Counted from the stretch's first letter, positions 44,233-53,127 are shown. The stretch: 64,000 bases of DNA from Paractinoplanes pyxinae (GCF_026626335.1 NZ_JAPNTZ010000010.1:248001-312000); one strand, 5' to 3'. Notes: generated by a model from the letters alone, not told the origin. Numbers and translations: made by a program.

Positions 44233-44637
44233 TTATCCAGCCAGAAAGCTGAACCTTACTTGGCGTTCCGGGTTGTCCCCGTTGGTGTCCACCAGGCAGA
44301 TGGACTGCCAGGTGCCGAGGGCGATCCGGCCCCCGATCACAGGCAGCGAGGCGTACGGCGGGATCCAGGCCGGCAGCACGTGGTCGCGCCCGTGCCCGTT
44401 CGACCCGTGCCGGTGCCGCCACTTGTCCTCGGCCGGCAGCAGCTGGTCGATCGCGGTCAGCAGGTCGTCGTCCGAGCCGGCGCCGGTCTCGATGATGGCC
44501 AGACCGGCCGTGGCGTGCGGCACGAACACGTGCAGCAGCCCGTCCCCTTCGGACTCGACGAACCGCTCGGCCTCGCGGGTGATGTCCCGCACCACGGGAC
44601 GCGACCCGGTCCGGACCGTGATCACTTCGGTACGCAT
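44233..44637 (-). CDS. YjbQ/UPF0047 family protein
   Basis: 134 residues. The family blocks HVFVPHATAGLAIIE, WRHRHGSNGHGRDHVLPAWIPPYASLPVIGGRIALGTWQSICLVDTNGD are clear. Members can show weak thiamine-phosphate synthase activity in E. coli; the true role is unsettled. Its neighbours on both sides are thiamine-diphosphate enzymes, which may or may not be coincidence. Divergent from the E1 fusion gene (91 nt). Confidence 0.9.
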   Translation of the reverse strand: MRTEVITVRTGSRPVVRDITREAERFVESEGDGLLHVFVPHATAGLAIIETGAGSDDDLLTAIDQLLPAEDKWRHRHGSNGHGRDHVLPAWIPPYASLPVIGGRIALGTWQSICLVDTNGDNPERQVRFSFLAG

Positions 44638-44728
44638 GACCCGAGTCTGCCAGCCCCTGCGCAGCTCCCGGGCGGTGGGCGGTTTTCTCCCCATGGCGGG
44701 GCTCGCCCCGGTGGGCAATGCTGGTCTG

Positions 44729-46963
44729 GTGACCACCCCGCAGAACCTGGACGAGCGCTTCCGGGAAGCGGTGTCGGCGCTGGCTCCTCCCGGCGACCGC
44801 CGCCCGCCCGGCGACCCCGTCCGCGACGGCTCCTCCCTGACCGGTTCACGCGCCCTCGAACTGTTCGACGCCCAGCTGGCCAGCCGCCACCTCGACCTGG
44901 CCGCCCGCTGGCTGCGCAGCTTCAACGAGGGCTTCTACACCATCGGATCGTCCGGCCACGAGGGCAACGCCGCGGTCGCCGCCGCCCTGCTGCCCACCGA
45001 CCCCGCCCTGCTGCACTACCGGTCGGCCGCGTTCTTCTGCGCCCGCGCCAAGAGCCTGCCCGACGCCGCCCGCGACGTGCTGCGCGGCGTGGTCGCCTCG
45101 GCCCGCGAGCCGATCGCCGGCGGCCGGCACAAAGTCTTCGGCAGCGCCGACCTCAACATCGTCCCGACCACCTCCACCGTGGCCTCGCACCTGCCCCGGG
45201 CGGTCGGGCTGGCCTTCGCGATGTCCCGGTCGCGGCCCGACAGCCGGTGGGTGCGCGACGCCATCACGGTGGCGTCCTTCGGCGACGCGTCGGCCAACCA
45301 CGCCGCGGCCACGGCCGCGCTGAACTCGGCCGGCTGGTTCGATCACTCCGGCGTACGGCTGCCGCTGCTGTTGATCTGCGAGGACAACGGCCTGGGGATC
45401 AGCGTGCCCACGCCGGACGGATGGATGGCGGCCATGCTGGGGTCGCGGCCGGGGCTGCGCTACACGGCGGCCGACGGGTGCGACCTGGCCGCCACCTACG
45501 AGGCGGCCACCGAGGCCGTGGGCTACGTGCGGCGGGAACGCCGGCCCGCCGTGCTGCACCTGTCGACCGTACGGCTGATGGGTCACGCCGGGGCCGACGC
45601 CGAGGTCGCCTATCGCACCACCGAGCAGATCACCGCCGACCTGGCCCGCGACCCCCTCATCGGCACGGCTCGGCTCTTGGTCGAGGGCGGACTGCTGAGC
45701 CCGGACGAGGTGATCGCGCGCTACGACGAGATCGGCTGGCAGGTGCGCAAGGTCGCCGAGGAGGTGCTGGGCGAGCCCAAGCTGGCCAACGTGGCCGAGA
45801 TCGTGGCCCCGCTCGCCCCGCGCCGCCCCCTGCGGGCCGCCCACGAGATCACCGAGGTCGCCTCCCGCGCCCTCGGCCCCGGCGCCGCGGCCCGCTCCCG
45901 TGCCTTCGGCGGCAAGCTGCCCGAGCAGTCCGGGCCGCTCACGCTGGCCCAGACCATCAACGCGACGCTGACCGACGCCCTGGCCTACCACCCCGGCGTC
46001 CAGGTCTTCGGCGAGGACGTGGGACGCAAGGGCGGCGTGTACGGGGTCACGAAGCACCTGCAGGAGCGGTTCGGCGGCGAGAGGGTGTTCGACACCCTGC
46101 TCGACGAGACGACGATCCTGGGCCTGGCCCTGGGGGCCGGGCTCGACGGGCAGCTCCCGGTGCCCGAGATCCAGTACCTGGCCTACCTGCACAACGCGGA
46201 GGACCAGCTGCGGGGCGAGGCGGCCACGATGTCGTTCTTCTCGTCCGGGGCCTACCGCAACCCGATGGTCGTACGGGTGGCCGGCCTGGCCTACCAGCAG
46301 GCCTTCGGCGGGCACTTCCACAACGACAACTCGGTGGCTGTCCTGCGCGACATCCCCGGCCTGGTGCTGGCCGTGCCCAGCCGGCCCAGCGACGCCGCGC
46401 CCATGCTGCGCTCCTGCCTGGCCTCGGCCGCGGCCGACGGCAGCGTGTGCGTCTTCCTCGAGCCGATCGCGCTCTACCACACCCGCGACCTGCACGAGCA
46501 GGGCGACAACGAGTGGCTGGCCCCCTACTCGGGCCCGGGCGCCTGGGCCACCGAGCACGTGCCGATCGGCCGGGCCCGCACGTATCCCATCGGCTCCGGC
46601 GGCGACCTGACGATTATCACGTACGGCAACGGGCTGCGGATGTCGCTGCGGGTGGCGGCCAAACTGGCCCAGCAGGGCTACGGATCCCGAGTGGTGGACC
46701 TCCGCTGGTTGAATCCGCTGCCCGTCAACGACCTGGTCCGGGAGGCCGCCGCGACCGGCCGGGTGCTGATCGTCGACGAGACCCGGCGCTCCGGCGGCGT
46801 CGGCGAAGGAGTGCTGGCGGCCCTGGTGGACGGCGGTTTCGTGGGCTCGGCGAGGCGGATCGCCTCGGCCGATTCGCTGATTCCGCTGGGTCCGGCCGCA
46901 CAGCAGGTGCTGGTGGGGGAGGATGCCATCACACAGGGTGCCCATGCCCTGCTGGCACGGTAA
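44729..46963 (+). CDS. Fused alpha/beta E1 of a branched-chain-type 2-oxo acid dehydrogenase
   Basis: 744 residues from GTG 44729 (ATG 44694 also open). The N-terminal half is an E1-alpha-type thiamine diphosphate domain (GSSGHEGNAAVAAAL, SFGDASANHAAATAALN, CEDNGLGISVPTP). The C-terminal half is an E1-beta (INATLTDALAYHPGVQVFGEDVGRKGGVYGVTKHLQERFG, LDETTILGLALGAGLDG). The two subunits are normally separate genes, so this is a fusion. The likely role is decarboxylation of branched-chain or related 2-oxo acids. No E2/E3 gene is adjacent. Confidence 0.9.
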   Translation: MTTPQNLDERFREAVSALAPPGDRRPPGDPVRDGSSLTGSRALELFDAQLASRHLDLAARWLRSFNEGFYTIGSSGHEGNAAVAAALLPTDPALLHYRSAAFFCARAKSLPDAARDVLRGVVASAREPIAGGRHKVFGSADLNIVPTTSTVASHLPRAVGLAFAMSRSRPDSRWVRDAITVASFGDASANHAAATAALNSAGWFDHSGVRLPLLLICEDNGLGISVPTPDGWMAAMLGSRPGLRYTAADGCDLAATYEAATEAVGYVRRERRPAVLHLSTVRLMGHAGADAEVAYRTTEQITADLARDPLIGTARLLVEGGLLSPDEVIARYDEIGWQVRKVAEEVLGEPKLANVAEIVAPLAPRRPLRAAHEITEVASRALGPGAAARSRAFGGKLPEQSGPLTLAQTINATLTDALAYHPGVQVFGEDVGRKGGVYGVTKHLQERFGGERVFDTLLDETTILGLALGAGLDGQLPVPEIQYLAYLHNAEDQLRGEAATMSFFSSGAYRNPMVVRVAGLAYQQAFGGHFHNDNSVAVLRDIPGLVLAVPSRPSDAAPMLRSCLASAAADGSVCVFLEPIALYHTRDLHEQGDNEWLAPYSGPGAWATEHVPIGRARTYPIGSGGDLTIITYGNGLRMSLRVAAKLAQQGYGSRVVDLRWLNPLPVNDLVREAAATGRVLIVDETRRSGGVGEGVLAALVDGGFVGSARRIASADSLIPLGPAAQQVLVGEDAITQGAHALLAR

Positions 46964-47056
46964 ATTGCCCGCACACCCGGTGCGCCACTTGCGCTGGGGC
47001 CCGGGAGTGTGTGGACTACCCCCAGGTTTGAATTGACAGCTAGGAGGACTTAGACA

Positions 47057-47488
47057 GTGAGCGCGACCGCTGGTCAGGCCGACGGCGTACGCAGCCTGGC
47101 GGACCGGTTCGGCTTCGAGCCGAACATGGTGGTCATGGAGATGGGCTACGACGACGACGTCGACGAAGACCTCCGTGACGCCCTGACCGAACGTGTCGGC
47201 GAGTTGGTCGACGAAGACACCGACGAGGTCGTCGACGCGGTGCTGCTGTGGTACCGCGACGGTGACGGTGACCTTTTCGAAATTCTCACCGACGCCCTGG
47301 GCCCCCTCGCCGATGCCGGCGTGGTGTGGCTGCTGACCCCCAAGGCCGGGCGGGACAACCACGTCGAACCGAGCGAGATCAGCGAATCGGCCCCCACGGC
47401 CGGCTTGCAGCAGACCTCGACGGTCAACGCGGGCAAGGACTGGACCGGCGCCCGGTTGGTCACTCCCAGGGGCAACAAGAAGAAGTAG
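47057..47488 (+). CDS. DUF3052 family protein
   Basis: 143 residues. ADRFGFEPNMVVMEMGYDDDVDEDLRDAL and VDAVLLWYRDGDGDLFEILTDALGPLADAGVVWLLTPKAGRDNHVEPSEI are characteristic of the actinobacterial DUF3052 family, usually next to aceE and ahpE as here. Very acidic N-terminal half, basic tail (GNKKK). GTG start preceded by AGGAGG. Function unknown. Confidence 0.92.
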   Translation: MSATAGQADGVRSLADRFGFEPNMVVMEMGYDDDVDEDLRDALTERVGELVDEDTDEVVDAVLLWYRDGDGDLFEILTDALGPLADAGVVWLLTPKAGRDNHVEPSEISESAPTAGLQQTSTVNAGKDWTGARLVTPRGNKKK

Positions 47489-47551
47489 CTCGCTGCCCTC
47501 AGTCTCACCGGTCGGCGTCCCTCGGGCGCCGGCCCGGTTAGGGTTGTGCCC

Positions 47552-48016
47552 ATGCCGCTCCCCGTCGGCGCCCCGGCGCCGCAGTTCACCCTCAAAGACC
47601 AGAACAACCAGCCCGTACGTCTGGCCGACTTCCAAGGCCGCAAGGCGGTGCTGCTGGTGTTCTACCCGTTCACCTTCACGGGCACCTGCCAGGGCGAACT
47701 GACCGAGATCAGGGCCAACCTGCCCGCCTACCAGAACGACCAGGTGCAGGTGCTGGCCGTGAGCGTCGACTCGGTCTACGCCCACAAGGTCTGGGCGACC
47801 CAGGAAGGCTTCGACTTCCCCCTGCTGGCCGACTTCTGGCCGCACGGCGAGGTGGCCCAGGCGTACGAGGTCTTCCACGCCGAGGGCGGCATGGCCAACC
47901 GAGGCACGTTCCTCATCGACCGCGACGGCGTGATCCGCTTCGCCGAGATGCTGGGCCCGGGCGAGTCCCGCGACCAGACGGCCTGGCACACAGCCCTGAC
48001 CGCCCTGCCGGCCTGA
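47552..48016 (+). CDS. ahpE: AhpE/Bcp-type peroxiredoxin
   Basis: 154 residues from ATG 47552. Peroxidatic Cys46 in FTFTGTCQGEL with the PxxxTxxC geometry; no second Cys, so a 1-Cys AhpE-like enzyme reducing peroxides with an external thiol such as mycothiol/mycoredoxin. A TAGGGT -10-like element ends 7 nt before the ATG, suggesting a leaderless mRNA. Follows the DUF3052 gene, as in other actinobacteria. Confidence 0.92.
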   Translation: MPLPVGAPAPQFTLKDQNNQPVRLADFQGRKAVLLVFYPFTFTGTCQGELTEIRANLPAYQNDQVQVLAVSVDSVYAHKVWATQEGFDFPLLADFWPHGEVAQAYEVFHAEGGMANRGTFLIDRDGVIRFAEMLGPGESRDQTAWHTALTALPA

Positions 48017-48092
48017 CTTTCCCGCCCTCCGCCACCCGGCGAGCCGCCACGTGCCGCAAGGTACGATGACCACTCCGGCCGTACGCCGTGCC

Positions 48093-48164
48093 GGGCGCGT
48101 AGCTCAGTGGGAGAGCACTCGCCTTACAAGCGAGGGGTCGTAGGTTCGAAACCTACCGCGCCCA
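48093..48164 (+). tRNA. tRNA-Val (anticodon TAC)
   Basis: Acceptor GGGCGCG pairs with CGCGCCC; D arm GCTC/GAGC; anticodon stem CTCGC/GCGAG with loop CTTACAA (anticodon TAC); T arm GTAGG-TTCGAAA-CCTAC. Discriminator A is followed by a genome-encoded CCA (48165-48167). A TACGAT -10-like element lies about 25 nt upstream. It directly borders a defence-type STAND gene. Confidence 0.97.
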
Positions 48165-48176
48165 CCATGCCGCGTT

Positions 48177-50594
48177 CTAGCGGTCGCTGTGGGCGGTTCG
48201 CCGCCTGGCTTCGGTGTCCTCCTCGAGTTGCCGAGCCTGCTTGTTCCGGCCCAGGCTGCGCAGGTTGAGGACGAGGTTGCCGGCCGTGATCAGGGTGTTG
48301 GGATGGTCGTCGCCGAGCACTCGCCGGCTTCTGGTGAGGGTTTCTTCCAGCAACTGCCGCGCCTGTTCGTAGTCGGCCAGGCCACGCAGGCTGTTGGCGA
48401 GGTTGTTGGCCGAGGCGAGGGTGTCGGGATGATCGTCGCCGAGTAGCCGACGGCTTCGGGCGAATGTGTCCTCGTCGAGCCGGCGCGCCTGCTCGTAACG
48501 GCCCAGATGGCGCAGGCTGTTGGCGAGGCCGTTGGCTGAGTTGAGGGTGTTGGGGTGGTCGTCGCCCATGGCTCGCCGGCTTCGGGCCAGGGTGTCCTCG
48601 TCCAGTCGGCGCGCCTGTTCGTGCCGGCCCAGGCTGCGCAGGCTGTTGGCGAGGTTGCTGGCCGCGGAGAGGGTGTCGGGATGGTCGCCGCCGAACAACT
48701 GCCGCCTCTGGGCCAGGGTGTCTTCGTCCAGTCGGCGGGCCTGTTCGTATCGGCCCAAGTCCCGCAGGGCGGTGGCCAGGTTGTTGGCCGAGTTGAGGGT
48801 GTCCGGATGGTCGTTGCCGAATACCTCACGACACAGCCGGTGAGATCGCTGGAATTGCGACAGAGCGGCACGGGTCTCGCCGCGGGTCGACAGGTAGGTC
48901 GCGGCTCGGCCCAGCAGCCAGGCGATGTCGCCACCGACGGCGTCGGATATCCGGTCGTCGGCGGTGGCGGCCAGGAGGTGGGGCAGCAGCGCTTGCCAGG
49001 CCGGCCAGGTCGTCGGATTCGTCCACGGCTTTTGTGGCACAGCCGCCGTCAGAAGGTGGATCACGCGTTCGGGCCAAGGGCCGGCGTCGGACTGTTCCGC
49101 GCGGGTGCGGTCGCGGAGCAGGGCGGCGGGGATGCGATGCAGCAGGATGCTGCCGGTGTCGGAGCGGGTGATGCCGCGGCGTCGAAGGAGCCCGATCACG
49201 GCTGCGAAGTGCAGCGGGTCGGCGGCTACCTCGCTCAGCGGGGCGGGCAGAAGCCCGGCGTGCTCGGTCAGCAGGGTTCGCGGCACCGGATCGGGGGCCA
49301 GCCACGCCAGCAGGGTCACCAGCTGCAGCGCGGCCGGATCGTCGGCGGCCAGTTGATCGAAGGCCAGGGTCCACGAGGCAGCCACGGACAGCGGATAAGC
49401 GCCGCCGAGCACTCGGCTCAGTACTTCACTGCTGCGCTGTTCGACCAAGGCCAGGTACGAGCGGACGTCCAGGCCGGTGTCGGCCATCAGCCCGGCCGCC
49501 TGGGCGACGGCCAGTGGCAGGTCGCCCAGTGCCGCCGCGACCCGATCGGCGTCGGCTGCGGGCAGCGAGGGCATTCGCTGGTGCAGCAGTGCGATCGATT
49601 CCGGTCGGCTGAACATCTCCACTTCGAGCGGGGTCGCGAGCCAGGTCCAGTCGGGGTTGCGGGAGGTGACCAGGACGTGCCCGGGGCCGCCGGTGGGCAG
49701 GAACCGGTGCAGCGCCCTGGGGTCCTCGGCGTTGTCGAAGATCAGCAACCATCGAGGGCGGCCGTGCAGGTCGCCCAGCAGGCGGCTCACCGCGACTTCG
49801 GCCGTGTCGGTGGTGTCGGACAGGCGCAAGGCGCGGGACAGCGTCGCCAGCTGATCCGGAATCAGGGCCGGGTCTTCCGCGTCCACCCACCAGGCCACGT
49901 CGTAGCGACCGGCGTTGCGATGGGCGTACTCCACAGCGGTCGTGGTCTTGCCCACCCCACCCATGCCGTGCACGGTGTGGACAACCGCGGAACCCCGTGT
50001 GCCGAGCGCTTCCTCCAAGCCGGCGAGCAGCTGGTCACGACCGGTGAACGTCACCATCCGGGCCGGAATGTTCCACACCCGCCGGCCCGCTGCCGGGCCG
50101 GACGACCTGTCGCGCAAGGCGGTCAAGGCGTGCAGCAGCGCGGTTTCGAGCTCGGCCGGGCTGCTGACCGTCTTCGTGACGACGGTGCCCACCTGCAGCC
50201 GAGCCCGGAACGCTTCCTGCCGCGCCCCGTATCGCAGGTCGGTGAACAGCTCGCGGGGCCCTTGCATGTCATCGGCCAGCAGGAACACGAGCCGCGGGCG
50301 TCCGAGTTCGGTGGCGGCCTGGAACTCGAGCTCGGTGTAGGACAGTTCCGGGTGGTCCCGCACGGGTGAGCCGTATCGGAAACCCGCGATCAGCACGTAC
50401 AGGTCGGCGGAGGCCACCGCGTCGCGGCACACAGACATCGGCGTCTGATCCTGGGCCGGGAAGTATGCCATGTCGACGACCGCGTCCCCGGCCTTGGCCA
50501 GCGCCGATTCCGCGGCCGCAACAAACGACTGACCGGCGGGTAAGCGCCGCAGCTCGCTGGTGTGCGACACGAACACCCGTCGCGCGTCACCCAT
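48177..50594 (-). CDS. DUF4062/NB-ARC/TPR STAND NTPase (defence-like)
   Basis: 805 residues from ATG 50594. N-terminal TIR-like DUF4062 domain (RRVFVSHTSELRRLP...VCRDAVASADLYVLIAGFRYGSP...YTELEFQAA, 1-~115). NB-ARC: FTGRDQLL then P-loop HGMGGVGKTTTA (209-220) and Walker B RWLLIFDNAED (281-291), SRNPDW sensor. The C-terminus has five 42-residue TPR units (596-805, HPDTLNSANNLATALRDLGRYEQARRL type). The architecture is that of STAND immune sensors in which TPRs detect a trigger and the N-domain is the effector. It ends 9 nt from tRNA-Val. Confidence 0.88.
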   Translation of the reverse strand: MGDARRVFVSHTSELRRLPAGQSFVAAAESALAKAGDAVVDMAYFPAQDQTPMSVCRDAVASADLYVLIAGFRYGSPVRDHPELSYTELEFQAATELGRPRLVFLLADDMQGPRELFTDLRYGARQEAFRARLQVGTVVTKTVSSPAELETALLHALTALRDRSSGPAAGRRVWNIPARMVTFTGRDQLLAGLEEALGTRGSAVVHTVHGMGGVGKTTTAVEYAHRNAGRYDVAWWVDAEDPALIPDQLATLSRALRLSDTTDTAEVAVSRLLGDLHGRPRWLLIFDNAEDPRALHRFLPTGGPGHVLVTSRNPDWTWLATPLEVEMFSRPESIALLHQRMPSLPAADADRVAAALGDLPLAVAQAAGLMADTGLDVRSYLALVEQRSSEVLSRVLGGAYPLSVAASWTLAFDQLAADDPAALQLVTLLAWLAPDPVPRTLLTEHAGLLPAPLSEVAADPLHFAAVIGLLRRRGITRSDTGSILLHRIPAALLRDRTRAEQSDAGPWPERVIHLLTAAVPQKPWTNPTTWPAWQALLPHLLAATADDRISDAVGGDIAWLLGRAATYLSTRGETRAALSQFQRSHRLCREVFGNDHPDTLNSANNLATALRDLGRYEQARRLDEDTLAQRRQLFGGDHPDTLSAASNLANSLRSLGRHEQARRLDEDTLARSRRAMGDDHPNTLNSANGLANSLRHLGRYEQARRLDEDTFARSRRLLGDDHPDTLASANNLANSLRGLADYEQARQLLEETLTRSRRVLGDDHPNTLITAGNLVLNLRSLGRNKQARQLEEDTEARRRTAHSDR
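48180..48809 (-). repeat. Five 126-bp repeats encoding TPR units
   Basis: Five in-frame 126-bp units are similar at DNA as well as protein level (recurring codons for NLANSLR-LGR-EQARRLDEDT). The middle three are closest. This indicates recent duplication or gene conversion and potential for repeat-number variation. Confidence 0.75.
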
Positions 50595-50684
50595 CGAACC
50601 GTCCACCCCTCCCGCTACCCACAGTGCGAAGTTACGCAACCAGCCGCAAGATCACAGGGCCCGGTCGTGTGCTGCCGACGGAGG

Positions 50685-51026
50685 TCAGGCCGCTTGGTTC
50701 GCCGGAAGATCGCCGGCCGACTGGGCTGTGTGGCGGCGCTGGATGGTGAAGTCGGCCAGGAGGGCCACGTAGGTCGCGGCCAGCGTGTAGGTGGCTGCTT
50801 CGGCGGCGGGGGAGTCGGGGCTGAAGTGAGCGTCGAGGATCATCACGGTGGCCAGGACGGCGAGGATGATCGCGTTGGCGGTGTCGACGCGGGCCCAGGC
50901 GGCGCCGGGGCGGTTGAGGTCGCGCAGGGCCTGTTCGCGTAGGTGCTGCACCAGGAGGAGGAAGGCGCCGGCGCCGAAGGTCACCCAGAGCCAGCCCACG
51001 TAGTCGTGGGCGGCCACGTCGGCCAC
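50685..51026 (-). CDS. Small membrane protein, start uncertain
   Basis: 113 residues from GTG 51026, with TM helices WLWVTFGAGAFLLLVQHL, AIILAVLATVMILDA and TYTLAATYVALLADFTI. The frame stays open upstream with coding-like sequence (FARTILAGYIGSSLLIDGVAD) resembling a further TM helix, but no ATG, GTG or TTG exists before the next stop. Either the true start is non-canonical or the gene has lost its 5' end. Function unknown. Confidence 0.6.
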   Translation of the reverse strand: MADVAAHDYVGWLWVTFGAGAFLLLVQHLREQALRDLNRPGAAWARVDTANAIILAVLATVMILDAHFSPDSPAAEAATYTLAATYVALLADFTIQRRHTAQSAGDLPANQAA

Positions 51027-51114
51027 CCCGTCGATGAGCAGGGAACTGCCGATGTAGCCGGCCAGGATGGTGCGGGCGAAACCGGGGCGGCGCGAAGATT
51101 CACACCTCGAGTAT

Positions 51115-51888
51115 CTAAGGCCTTGTCACCTGGGCCTCGTGCAGCCAGACATAGCGGCGCAGCGTCAGGGGGCGGCGGCCGCCGAGGTCGTCGAGCAGCC
51201 GGCGGCGGAACTCGTCGCGGCGGTCGGGCGGCAGGTCGTCGAGGTATTTGCGGGAGCCGTGCGTCTGGAACCACCGCCACAACGTCTCGGCGTCGGCGAG
51301 GGGCAGGTCGAGCCGCAGATCGGTCTCCCGCAAGGGATCGAAGCCGGCCTCGGCCAGGGTGCCGATCTCGTCGAACGCCACACCCATGCCGCCCTGCGGC
51401 GGCAGGTATCGGGCGAACTCGCCGAACAGAGCGTTGGCCCCGTCGGCGAACTCGAAGCCGTCGGGCTCGCGGCCCGGCACGGTGAACGCGAAAAGGCCGC
51501 CCGGCTTCAGCACCCGATGAACCTCGCGCACGACCGCCGCCGCGTCGTCCACCAGGTGCATGACCAGCCCGGCCGTCACCACGTCGAACGAGTCGTCGGG
51601 AAAGTCGAGGTGGACGGCGTTCATCAGCCGCACGTCCAGCCCGGGCTGTTCCTGCCGCAGCCGCGCGACCATGCCCGGCGCCGCATCGGTCGCCGTGACG
51701 TCGTAGCCGCGCTCCCGCGCCGGAACGGCGATCGCACCGCGCCCCGCTCCGATGTCGAGCAGGCGACCGGCCGGCCCCGGCTCGGGCAGGCGTTCGGCCA
51801 CGAGCCGCCCGAACCCCGAGAAGAACGGCAGCACGTCGTCGTAGCACCCGGAAAGGCGGTCGAACACATCGATCACAGACTCAGCCAC
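51115..51888 (-). CDS. Class I SAM-dependent methyltransferase
   Basis: 257 residues. Motif I LLDIGAGRGAIAVPA (43-57), VTATDAAPGMVARL, then LDFPDDSFDVVTAGLVMHLVDD and RVLKPGGLFAFTVPG. Methyltransf_11/25 family acting on a small molecule. The central region (FEFADGANALFGEFARYLPPQGGMGVAF) may form the substrate lid. No pathway genes nearby. Confidence 0.88.
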   Translation of the reverse strand: MAESVIDVFDRLSGCYDDVLPFFSGFGRLVAERLPEPGPAGRLLDIGAGRGAIAVPARERGYDVTATDAAPGMVARLRQEQPGLDVRLMNAVHLDFPDDSFDVVTAGLVMHLVDDAAAVVREVHRVLKPGGLFAFTVPGREPDGFEFADGANALFGEFARYLPPQGGMGVAFDEIGTLAEAGFDPLRETDLRLDLPLADAETLWRWFQTHGSRKYLDDLPPDRRDEFRRRLLDDLGGRRPLTLRRYVWLHEAQVTRP

Positions 51889-52012
51889 GCCGCGCAGCCT
51901 GGCCGCATTCCCCCTTCACCGCAAGGCAATACCGCCCAGCCCGTCCGCCGCTACAACGCGACAGCGGGCGATGGGAACCGCGCCGGCGGCCGTCGGCGCA
52001 ACCACGCCAGGC

Positions 52013-52654
52013 CTAGGTCGAGCCGCCCCCGCAACCCCCGCCGCCGCAGGCCATGCCCTCGCCGCCGCCACCGCCGGGTGAGGAGTAGCCGGGCGGCGGC
52101 GGGCCGAAGGTGTTGCGGCCGCGGATCGAGCGGCCCGTCCCTTGCAGATGTTGCAGGCAGAGGGCGCCGGGCAGGTCGTAGCAGGTGCCGCGCCCGCCGC
52201 AGTCGGCCAGGTAGCGGCGGCCGCCGGGCACCACCAGCTGCTGGTCGATCCGGAACAGCAGCGGCAGGGCGGTGGGCGCGCAGTCCTCGTCCTGCCGGGC
52301 GTACCGGAACGTGTCGGCCAGCGCCGCCGCCGAAGCGCCCGAAGACCCAGCGGCGGATGGCGGGGGTGGCGGGAAGGCGCGGCCGAACGCCTGTGAGCAG
52401 AAGGCGTCGTAGTCGGCCGACTGCCGGGCCTGCTCGGACCACAGGGCGGCCGCGATCAGCGACGGCATGGACAGCTTGGCCCGCGGGTGGCGGGCGGCCA
52501 GGCGGAACCACTGACGGGTCGCGGCCTCGACCTGGTCGATACCGGCCTGGGACAGGCCGTCGTGCTCGGCCGCGAAACGCTGGCGCACCGCCGCCGGGAA
52601 GCGGTAGGCGTCGACGGCGGCGAGCCGGTGTGCGGAGCGCCGGTTCCAGCTCAT
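52013..52654 (-). CDS. Gly/Cys-rich-tailed protein (GRDP-like)
   Basis: 213 residues from ATG 52654. The helical N-terminal part (MPSLIAAALWSEQARQSADYDAFCSQAFGRAFP) resembles the actinobacterial glycine-rich-domain proteins whose typical block is VWHxxILHTxxYxxFC, here with the His residues replaced. Four internal Cys (DCAP, DCGGRGTCYD, LCLQ) and a C-terminal tail GGGGGEGMACGGGGCGGGS follow. Cytosolic by sequence. Function unknown. Confidence 0.65.
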   Translation of the reverse strand: MSWNRRSAHRLAAVDAYRFPAAVRQRFAAEHDGLSQAGIDQVEAATRQWFRLAARHPRAKLSMPSLIAAALWSEQARQSADYDAFCSQAFGRAFPPPPPSAAGSSGASAAALADTFRYARQDEDCAPTALPLLFRIDQQLVVPGGRRYLADCGGRGTCYDLPGALCLQHLQGTGRSIRGRNTFGPPPPGYSSPGGGGGEGMACGGGGCGGGST

Positions 52655-52799
52655 CCTGCGAGGGTCCGCCCGGCCCTCGGCAAGGGTCATCGGTCGTTCG
52701 TGCGAACCGTTGTCGGATCACGGACGAAGTGCGGCCCGCCGCCGGCGGCGCTGTCACCCTGACCACCACGCAAGCACACGGTTCGGCGAAGGGGCGGGC

Positions 52800-53108
52800 A
52801 TGCCGGAGATCTGGCCGGACCTGTACCGGCGGTGGTACCGCTCCTTCGAGGAGGACACCGACGATCAGGCCGTCTACCGGCCGGCCGACTTCCCTTTCCC
52901 GCCCAGCCGGGCGCCGCGGCCGGGCCTCGAGTTCCGGCCGGGTGGCGGCTTTGTGGAGTACGCCGCCGGGCCGGCCGACCGGGCCGCCGCGAGCTCGGGC
53001 AGCTGGGAGCCGGGGGAGGGCGACGCCGTCCGCGTGCGGGCCGGCGCGGGGACCCGCGTGCTGCACATCGTCGCCCATGACGAGCAGGTGCTGAGGATCC
53101 GCAGATAG
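52800..53108 (+). CDS. Small protein paired with the metalloprotease, 102 aa
   Basis: From ATG 52800 with AAGGGG upstream. Sequence: MPEIWPDLYRRWYRSFEEDTDD..YRPADFPFPPSRAPRPGLEFRPGGGFVEYAAG...GSWEPGEGDAVRVRA..RVLHIVAHDEQVLRIRR. The beta-rich pattern with GSWEP suggests a small lipocalin-like or inhibitor-like barrel. It ends 19 nt before the protease start, so the two are probably co-transcribed. An inhibitor role is only a hypothesis. Confidence 0.65.
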   Translation: MPEIWPDLYRRWYRSFEEDTDDQAVYRPADFPFPPSRAPRPGLEFRPGGGFVEYAAGPADRAAASSGSWEPGEGDAVRVRAGAGTRVLHIVAHDEQVLRIRR

Positions 53109-53127
53109 CGCGAGGAAATGAGGCCCG

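Noticed and set aside
44846..48073. 1075-codon frame antisense to the E1 fusion, DUF3052 and ahpE genes
   Set aside because: Shadow of three recognised plus-strand genes; no motif.
48093..48167. tRNA-Val 3' end considered as an attachment site with a second copy
   Set aside because: I found no duplicate of the tRNA 3' sequence in the window and no integrase gene, so integration cannot be shown.
50595..50639. 15-codon N-terminal extension of the STAND protein
   Set aside because: The ATG at 50594 begins the conserved DUF4062 start (RRVFVSHTSELRR) and has a purine-rich site upstream; the extension looks non-coding.
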